A DNA stretch of 29,915 bases from Dokdonella_A sp964582225 (GTDB lineage: Bacteria; Pseudomonadota; Gammaproteobacteria; Xanthomonadales; Rhodanobacteraceae): contig CAZORA010000031.1 in the NCBI GenBank assembly GCA_964582225.1, positions 1 through 29,915 of the forward strand, in the 5' to 3' direction. Shown here in pieces: positions 24,420-29,915 of this stretch. The notes below the pieces were generated by a model that saw nothing but the letters and a program-made list of their open reading frames with translations, was not told where the DNA came from and did not search any database. Both the position numbers and the translations under genes were made by a program. Position 1 is the stretch's first letter, and the number at the start of each line of letters is the position of its first letter.

Positions 24420-27272
24420 CTGGTCGATCCGGGCATTGCCGTGAGCAAGGCGTCCAACCCGGCCAGCGGCACGAGCGTGACGGCGGGCCAGACGATCACC
24501 TACACGCTGACCGCGGTAGTGAGCCAGGCTGCGCTGACGCAGCCGCTGGTGTTGACCGACACCTTGAGTGCGGGCCAGACCTTCGGCAGCGTGACCGTTC
24601 CGGGCGCCTACACGGCGAACGTGGGCGGCGCACCGACCCTGGTGTTCACCTTGCCTGCGGGCACGGTGCCGGGCAGCTACTCGGTGAGCTACACCGCGAC
24701 GGTCGACAACAACGCCTCGGGTAGTGTCGGCAACATCGTGGTGGCGACGGGCGGTGGCCCGACGCCGCCGAGCTGCAACACCTGCTCGACCACGCATCCG
24801 CTGGTCGATCCGACGGTGACGTACGCCAAGAGTTCGGACCCGGCGTCGGGCACCGCGGTCAGCGCGGGCGACACGATCAGCTACACGCTGACGGCGACGG
24901 TGGCCAACTCGGCGCTGCTGAGCGACCTGGTGCTGACCGACGTGCTGTCGGGCGACCAGGCCTTCGCGGCGGTGATCAACCCGGGCAGCTTCACGGCGGA
25001 TACCAGCGGGGCGCCGACCCTGCAGTTCACGCTGCCGGCGGGTACGGCCCCGGGCAGCTACCCGGTGACCTACACGGCGACGGTGAACAGCGACGCCACC
25101 GGCAGCGTGGGCAACGCGGTGACCGGCACCGGCGGCACGCCGCCGGGCGGCAACCCGCCGGGCTGCGCGACGCCGGGCGGCTGCGAGACCACGCATCCGC
25201 TGACCGATCCGACGGTGACGTACGCCAAGAGTTCGGACCCGGCGTCGGGCACCGCGGTCAGCGCGGGCGACACGATCAGCTACACGCTGACGGCGACGGT
25301 GGCCAACTCGGCGCTGCTGAGCGACCTGGTGCTGACCGACGTGCTGTCGGGCGACCAGGCCTTCGCGGCGGTGATCAACCCGGGCAGCTTCACGGCGGAT
25401 ACCAGCGGGGCGCCGACCCTGCAGTTCACGCTGCCGGCGGGTACGGCCCCGGGCAGCTACCCGGTGACCTACACGGCGACGGTGAACAGCGACGCCACCG
25501 GCAGCGTGGGCAACGCGGTGACCGGCACCGGCGGCACGCCGCCGGGCGGCAACCCGCCGGGCTGCGCGACGCCGGGCGGCTGCGAGACCACGCATCCGCT
25601 GAGCGGCAACCTCGGCATCGTCAAGGTGCTGGCGGCGGAAGACGGAATGGTTGCCGGCGTTGCCGAGCCGGGGGAGACGTTGACTTATCAGATCACCCTG
25701 AGCAACAGCGGCGGCGTTGCGGAGACGGGAGTCGCGATCACCGACCAGCTCGATCCGAACACCAGCTTCGTCAGCGCCGATCACGGCGGCACGCACAGCC
25801 TGGGCGTCGTGACCTGGACCGGCCTCACGGTGCCGGCCGGCGGCAGCCTGGTGCTGGTGGTCGAGGTGCAGGTGGATGATCCGATTGCGCCGGGCGTGAC
25901 CCGCATTGCCAACCTCGTTTATGAGACCGGCATGACGCCACCCGCCTGCCCGCCGAGCGGCCCGCAGTGCGTGGTGACGCCGACCGCGCCGGACGTGACG
26001 GTGACCAAGGCGGTGTCGGCGGAAAGCATCGACGCCGACGGCGTCGCCCAGCCGGGTGAGGAAATCACCTACACCATCACCCTGCGCAACGAGGGCGGCA
26101 CGCCCGCGCTCAACACCATCGTCAACGAATGGGTGCCCAACCACACCCGCTTCGTCGGCGGGGTGCCGACCTGGAGCTGTGCGCCAGGGTCGCCGGCCGG
26201 TACGGCCTGCGACAACCTGGTCGACGTACCGGCGCACGACGGCAGCCAGCCGGGCCTGGTGAGTCTGACCTTCATCGTGCGGGTCGACGATCCGCTCGCT
26301 GCGGGAGTGAGCGAGATTGCCAACGGCGTAGCGGTCAACGACGGGCCGCCGCCGGACTGCGCCTCGACGCCGACCCTGCCGGCCTGCGCGGTGATGCCCG
26401 CGGTCAACCTGCGCTTCACCAAGACGGTCGCCGCGGTCACCACCACCGGTCCCTCGACGTTCCGCGTCGACTACGACATCGAGATCGTCAACCTCGGCGG
26501 CGGTGCGGCCAGCTATACCGCGACCGACACGCCGAACTTCGCGCCCGGCGTGGTGTTCACCGGCAACGCGCAGGTGAGCAGCGTCGGCGGAACGGTGAAC
26601 CCGGCGCTGCCGGGCGGCCAGTTCCTGCCGGCCAACGGCAGCACGGTGCAGATCTCGGCGGCCAACCTCAGCATTGCCGCGGGCGCGACCCACCACTACA
26701 CGGTGAGCGTGCCGATCGGAGTACAGCCGGGCTCGCTCGGCGACGCGGTCTGCGACGGCACACCGGGCCACGGTCTGTACAACGCGGCTGCGCTGAGCGG
26801 CAGCTACGTCCTCGACAGCGCCGCCTGCGCGCCGGTGGACGGTGATGTCGCGCTGATCAAGCTGGTGAAGTCCGTGACCCTGGACCAGGATTTCAACGGC
26901 AACCAGTATGGCGACGTGGGCGACGTGCTTGCCTACAGCTTCGCGATCAGCAACGTCGGCACGGTGCCGCTGAGCACGGTGCAGCTGTTCGATCCGCGTG
27001 TGCAGGGCCTGTCCTGCGCGCCCTTTACCGACGGCGGCCTGCCGTTCAAGGTGCTGGGCGGCGACGAGCTGTTCGACAGCGGCTTCGAGTTCCGCGCCGG
27101 CGGCGGCAGCCTGCAGCCGGGCGACTCGGTGCAGTGCTTCGCGGGCTACGTGCTGACCGCGACCGACGTAGCCAATCGCCGCGTCGTGAACTCGGCGACC
27201 GCGACCGGTACCGGCCCCGCGGGCCAGACGGTGTCGTCGGTTGCGACCGCCATCTTCACCGCGTTCCGCTGA
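24420..27272 (+). CDS. giant secreted DUF11-repeat protein, 3' part (continues from before the gap)
   Basis: Last 950 residues of the gene starting at 18568; no start codon of its own should be assigned. Overlapping the 55-nt ends gives one frame of 2,850 codons. It opens with a 127-residue repeat (GIAVSKASNPASGTSVTAGQ), then two identical 133-residue repeats (VTYAKSSDPASGTAVSAGDT) ending in CATPGGCETTHPL. Then come divergent DUF11 units: one with AEPGETLTYQ...SADHGG...GLTVPAGGSL shared with the next gene, and two or three others. The last has LDQDFNGNQYGDVGDVLAYS, an Asp/Asn-rich loop that could bind Ca2+, and GGDELFDSGFEF. The protein ends SVATAIFTAFR with no helix or sorting signal, so it is probably released or held by a partner. 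Confidence 0.85.
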   Translation: MVDPGIAVSKASNPASGTSVTAGQTITYTLTAVVSQAALTQPLVLTDTLSAGQTFGSVTVPGAYTANVGGAPTLVFTLPAGTVPGSYSVSYTATVDNNASGSVGNIVVATGGGPTPPSCNTCSTTHPLVDPTVTYAKSSDPASGTAVSAGDTISYTLTATVANSALLSDLVLTDVLSGDQAFAAVINPGSFTADTSGAPTLQFTLPAGTAPGSYPVTYTATVNSDATGSVGNAVTGTGGTPPGGNPPGCATPGGCETTHPLTDPTVTYAKSSDPASGTAVSAGDTISYTLTATVANSALLSDLVLTDVLSGDQAFAAVINPGSFTADTSGAPTLQFTLPAGTAPGSYPVTYTATVNSDATGSVGNAVTGTGGTPPGGNPPGCATPGGCETTHPLSGNLGIVKVLAAEDGMVAGVAEPGETLTYQITLSNSGGVAETGVAITDQLDPNTSFVSADHGGTHSLGVVTWTGLTVPAGGSLVLVVEVQVDDPIAPGVTRIANLVYETGMTPPACPPSGPQCVVTPTAPDVTVTKAVSAESIDADGVAQPGEEITYTITLRNEGGTPALNTIVNEWVPNHTRFVGGVPTWSCAPGSPAGTACDNLVDVPAHDGSQPGLVSLTFIVRVDDPLAAGVSEIANGVAVNDGPPPDCASTPTLPACAVMPAVNLRFTKTVAAVTTTGPSTFRVDYDIEIVNLGGGAASYTATDTPNFAPGVVFTGNAQVSSVGGTVNPALPGGQFLPANGSTVQISAANLSIAAGATHHYTVSVPIGVQPGSLGDAVCDGTPGHGLYNAAALSGSYVLDSAACAPVDGDVALIKLVKSVTLDQDFNGNQYGDVGDVLAYSFAISNVGTVPLSTVQLFDPRVQGLSCAPFTDGGLPFKVLGGDELFDSGFEFRAGGGSLQPGDSVQCFAGYVLTATDVANRRVVNSATATGTGPAGQTVSSVATAIFTAFR
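24806..25602 (+). repeat. nucleotide-perfect tandem duplication, 399-nt period
   Basis: 24806-25203 and 25205-25602 are identical over 398 nt by eye, with no synonymous change. Each copy encodes one 133-residue DUF11 unit from VTYAKSSDPASG to CETTHPL. This implies a very recent duplication or ongoing conversion between copies. Confidence 0.95.
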
Positions 27273-27283
27273 GGAGCAAGGAC

Positions 27284-29719
27284 ATGAACCAGTACCATAC
27301 GAGCTCCATCTTCGGCCTCGCCCTTGTCGTCGGTCTCGGAATCGCCGCGGCGCCCGCCGCGGCGGGCAGCCTGCAGGTCAGCGAGGCGGCGCGCGACACG
27401 CCGAGCGGCGATTTCGTCTTCACCATCCGCAACCAGGGCGCCGGCGCGCTGCACGAACTGCGCCTGCGCGCCGATCGCGATCACCTGCTGGGCTGCGGCG
27501 AGACGGCCAGCGGCGAGTCGGGCGCCGCAGATCTCGGCCTGCTGGCGGCGGGCGCGAGCCTCGAGTGTCGCCTGCGGCCCGCCGGGGCTTCCTCCGCGCG
27601 CGACGCCAGCGTCGTCCTGAGCGCGCGCGGCGCTGACGGTCTGCCGCGCGTGCAGGCCCTGCGCTTTGCCTTTGCGCCGGTCGCGACGCCCGATCAGGGC
27701 ATCGTCGTCCTGCTCGCCGGCGGCGTGCACGACGACGCCAACGCGGACGGTCTGCTCGATGCGGGCGAGACCATCGACTACTTCTACCGGGTTCTCAACC
27801 TCGGTACCGGAACGCTGTCGAATCTCGCGCTGGTCGACATCGACGGCGCCGTCGGCTGCCCGTACACGACGCTCGCGACCGGCACCTGGATGTCTTGCAC
27901 CTCTCAGCACCTGATCAGCGCGAGTGAGGCGAGCGACGGCTTCGTCATGAACGAGGCCGAAGTCAGCGGCCTCGACGACCTCGCCGAGCCGGTCGAGGCC
28001 AACGACATGGTGCTGCGGGTGAACCTCGGCGGCGACGCCGACGTGCGCGCGTTCAAGAGCCCGCTGCTGGCCGACGACGTCGACGCCAGCGGCTACGCCA
28101 GCGTCGGCGATCTGGTCCGCTACACCTTCGTGCTCGGCAACAGCGGCGGCGATCCGCTGAGCGCGGTCGATCTGCTCGAGCCCGATCCGAGCCGCATCGA
28201 CACCCCGATCAGCTGCGCCGCGACCACCCTCGACGGCCAACCTTTCGCCGGTCTGGGCAGCGGTAGCCTGCAGCCGGGCGATGCGCTGCTCTGCAGCGCC
28301 GACTACACCATCCGCACCTCCGACGCGAGCGTCGGCTCCGCCGACAACCTGGCCGAGATCAGTGCCCAGCCGAGTTTCGGCGGACCGATCTACGGGGCGG
28401 CCGCCTCGGCGGTGGTGGTGCCGGCGGCGGCCGAGATCGAACTGAGCAAGACCCTGCTCGCGGAGAGCGGCGTCCAGTCCGGAATTGCCGAACCTGGCGA
28501 AACCTTGAGCTACATCATCCGGGTGCGAAACATCGGCGGCGTGGACGCTTTTAACGTCGCGGTGGTCGATCCGCTCGACCCCAACGTGAGCTTCGTCAGC
28601 GCCGATCACGGCGGCAGCTTCGGCAGTGGCAGCGTGTCCTGGGCCGGACTGACGATCCCGGCCGGCGGCTATCTCGACCTCAACGTGGTGGTCCGCGTCG
28701 ACGACCCGCTGGCCGCCGGCGTCGACCGCATCGTCAACCTCGCCGTACTCGAGGGTGGCACTCCGCCCGACTGCAGCAGCGCTCCGCTGCCGCCCGAGTG
28801 CGTGGTGCTGCCGACCGCGGGCGAGGTGGCGATCGCCAAGGTCCTGCTCAGCGAAAGCGGCAGCCAGCCGGGCGTCGCGGAGCCGGGCGAGACGCTGGTC
28901 TACGGCATCCATTTGAACAACGCCGGCGGCAGTCCGGTCAGCGGCTACGGCGTGAGCGACCCGCTCGATCCGAACGTGAACTTTGTCGGCGCCGATCACG
29001 GTGGCGTCTACGCGGCGGGCACGGTGACCTGGACCGGACTGACGATCCCGACCGGCGGCAGCCTGAGCCTGCAGGTGACCGTCACGGTCGACGACCCGCT
29101 TGCTGCGGGCGTCACGCAGATCGTCAATCTCGCCCATGAAACCGGCACGCCGCCGGTCGACTGCAACCTGCTGCCGACCCCGGATGCCTGCGTCTTGCTG
29201 CCGGTGGAGGAATCGCCGCGGCTGCAGGTCACCAAGACCGTCGCCGAGAGTTCGGTGGCGCCGGGTGGCACGGTGAGCTTCAGCATTACCGTGCGCAACG
29301 TCGGTACGGTCGACGTCGCCAACATGACCGTGTCCGACCCGCTGCCTGCCGGCATCGTCGACTTTGCCTGGAGCTGTATCGCGGCAGGAGGCGCAAGCTG
29401 CGCCAACGCCAGCGGCAGCGGCGCCATCTTCGAGACGATCCCGCTGTTCCCGGTTGGCGGCAGCCTGGTCTACAGCATCGTCGCCACGGTGGCGGACAAC
29501 GCCAGTGGCAGCCTGCTCAACCGGGTACAGGTGGAGCCCTCGTCGCTGGCCCTGTGCATGCCGGGCGCGACTCCTGGGCCCTGCGACGCTTCGGCGACGG
29601 TTCCGGTGATCCCGGCAGCCGGACCCGTGGTTCCGGTGCCGGTCGACGGCCGCCTCGCACTGCTGCTGCTTGGCCTCGGCCTGGTGCTGCTCGCCGGGCG
29701 CAGGGCCGCGCGCTCCTGA
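27284..29719 (+). CDS. secreted DUF11-repeat protein with C-terminal sorting-type tail
   Basis: 811 residues. The ATG follows AGGAGCAAGGAC, 11 nt after the stop of the giant gene, so both are probably on one transcript. Signal peptide IFGLALVVGLGIAAAPAAAG (cut near 27). Residues about 28-135 are a small beta domain, then five DUF11-type units beginning near 139, 253, 384, 514 and 645. Units 3 and 4 share AEPGETL, LDPNVSFVSADHGG and DDPLAAGV with the giant protein. The C-terminus is VVPVPVDGR, a hydrophobic helix (LALLLLGLGLVLLAG) and RRAARS: motif + helix + basic tail, like IPTL/PEP-CTERM-class signals, although the exact consensus is not met. It is likely envelope-anchored, at least for a time, and may anchor or assist the giant protein (inference). 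Confidence 0.85.
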   Translation: MNQYHTSSIFGLALVVGLGIAAAPAAAGSLQVSEAARDTPSGDFVFTIRNQGAGALHELRLRADRDHLLGCGETASGESGAADLGLLAAGASLECRLRPAGASSARDASVVLSARGADGLPRVQALRFAFAPVATPDQGIVVLLAGGVHDDANADGLLDAGETIDYFYRVLNLGTGTLSNLALVDIDGAVGCPYTTLATGTWMSCTSQHLISASEASDGFVMNEAEVSGLDDLAEPVEANDMVLRVNLGGDADVRAFKSPLLADDVDASGYASVGDLVRYTFVLGNSGGDPLSAVDLLEPDPSRIDTPISCAATTLDGQPFAGLGSGSLQPGDALLCSADYTIRTSDASVGSADNLAEISAQPSFGGPIYGAAASAVVVPAAAEIELSKTLLAESGVQSGIAEPGETLSYIIRVRNIGGVDAFNVAVVDPLDPNVSFVSADHGGSFGSGSVSWAGLTIPAGGYLDLNVVVRVDDPLAAGVDRIVNLAVLEGGTPPDCSSAPLPPECVVLPTAGEVAIAKVLLSESGSQPGVAEPGETLVYGIHLNNAGGSPVSGYGVSDPLDPNVNFVGADHGGVYAAGTVTWTGLTIPTGGSLSLQVTVTVDDPLAAGVTQIVNLAHETGTPPVDCNLLPTPDACVLLPVEESPRLQVTKTVAESSVAPGGTVSFSITVRNVGTVDVANMTVSDPLPAGIVDFAWSCIAAGGASCANASGSGAIFETIPLFPVGGSLVYSIVATVADNASGSLLNRVQVEPSSLALCMPGATPGPCDASATVPVIPAAGPVVPVPVDGRLALLLLGLGLVLLAGRRAARS

Positions 29720-29730
29720 GCGATCGAAAC

Positions 29731-29748
29731 CGCCCGCGCGAGCGGGCG
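29731..29748 (+). terminator. GC-rich hairpin after the DUF11 operon
   Basis: CGCCCGC/GCGGGCG stem with GCGA tetraloop, 11 nt after the stop. It has no T-run of its own; it may protect the mRNA 3' end or assist the terminator just downstream. Confidence 0.45.
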
Positions 29749-29755
29749 TGACTGC

Positions 29756-29787
29756 AAGGCCCCGGCGCTCTCCGTCGGGGCCTTTTT
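29756..29787 (+). terminator. Rho-independent terminator of the DUF11 two-gene unit
   Basis: Stem AAGGCCCCG/CGGGGCCTT around an 11-nt loop, running straight into five T (29783-29787). It closes the two-gene transcript. Confidence 0.92.
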
Positions 29788-29841
29788 CGTAGCAGCTGCG
29801 CACAAAGCCCGCTGGTGCTATATCTGTCGCCTTAGGGAATG

Positions 29842-29866
29842 TCTGAACAAGCCCGTCATGCCCCCC
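29842..29866. repeat. REP-like element, partial copy 4
   Basis: TCTGAACAAGCCCGTCATGC plus CCCCC has the same left end and orientation as the element at 5542. The palindrome then breaks off into unrelated sequence. The eight bases before it (AGGGAATG) also resemble the flank of the 5542 copy (AGGAATG). Confidence 0.7.
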
Positions 29867-29915
29867 AACTTCCGCACTTCACGCCTGATTCGTGTGCCCG
29901 GAAACCCCCGCTGGG

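Noticed and set aside
22183..25602. CRISPR or satellite-type non-coding repeats
   Set aside because: The repeats are 330-399 nt, contiguous, in frame and code for Ig-like units; there are no short repeat/spacer units anywhere in the window.
22669..26771. Very long minus-strand open frames opposite the giant repeat gene
   Set aside because: Arg/His/Ala-rich translation without domains, created by the codon bias and repeats of the real plus-strand gene.

Overview
The window is about 30 kb of GC-rich (roughly two-thirds G+C) chromosomal DNA from a gammaproteobacterium, most like the Xanthomonadales/Lysobacterales. The grounds are a PspF/sigma-54 controlled phage-shock operon, a roughly 1,050-residue bifunctional PutA without the N-terminal DNA-binding domain, an aa3 cytochrome oxidase cluster in the Pseudomonas/Xanthomonas order, and dispersed palindromic REP-like elements. 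A run of exactly 100 N shows that this is a scaffolded draft assembly.

Layout. 1-210: two REP-like palindromic elements. 320-2116 (minus): phage-shock operon pspA-pspB-PspC domain-pspC-small PspB/PspC-like protein, with every junction from pspB on overlapping by 4 nt, behind a near-consensus sigma-54 promoter at 2159-2174. 2341-3399 (plus): divergent activator gene pspF. 3589-3665: tRNA-Arg(CCG). 4140-5480: FadL/OmpP1-type outer-membrane transporter with a strong terminator. 5542-5659: another REP-like element. 5678-6457 (minus): a lone putative glycosyltransferase. 6786-9935 (minus): putA, proline to glutamate. 10320-18286: the aa3 oxidase cluster with subunits II, I and III, the copper chaperone CtaG, a 43-residue small assembly protein, a minus-strand DUF2909 protein, SURF1, a SCO-like CxxxC protein, haem A synthase and haem O synthase. 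Together these build and metallate one terminal oxidase. No canonical SCO gene follows ctaB.

18568-29719 is the most unusual part: two co-oriented genes, 11 nt apart, for secreted proteins made of DUF11-type Ig-like repeats. The first is giant (about 2,849 residues if the contig ends simply overlap, more if repeat units are missing). It starts with a signal peptide and a roughly 550-residue region I do not recognise, continues with at least four sub-families of repeats, and contains nucleotide-perfect tandem duplications. The 100-N gap lies inside one repeat and both contig ends carry the same 55 nt, so repeat number is unresolved. The second protein (811 residues) has a signal peptide, five related repeats and a C-terminal motif + hydrophobic helix + Arg tail resembling an IPTL/PEP-CTERM-class sorting signal. 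The first has no visible anchor. I infer a two-component surface fibre or adhesin in which the short anchored protein may hold or present the long one; nothing in the sequence proves this. A strong terminator closes the unit, followed by one more REP-like half-element.
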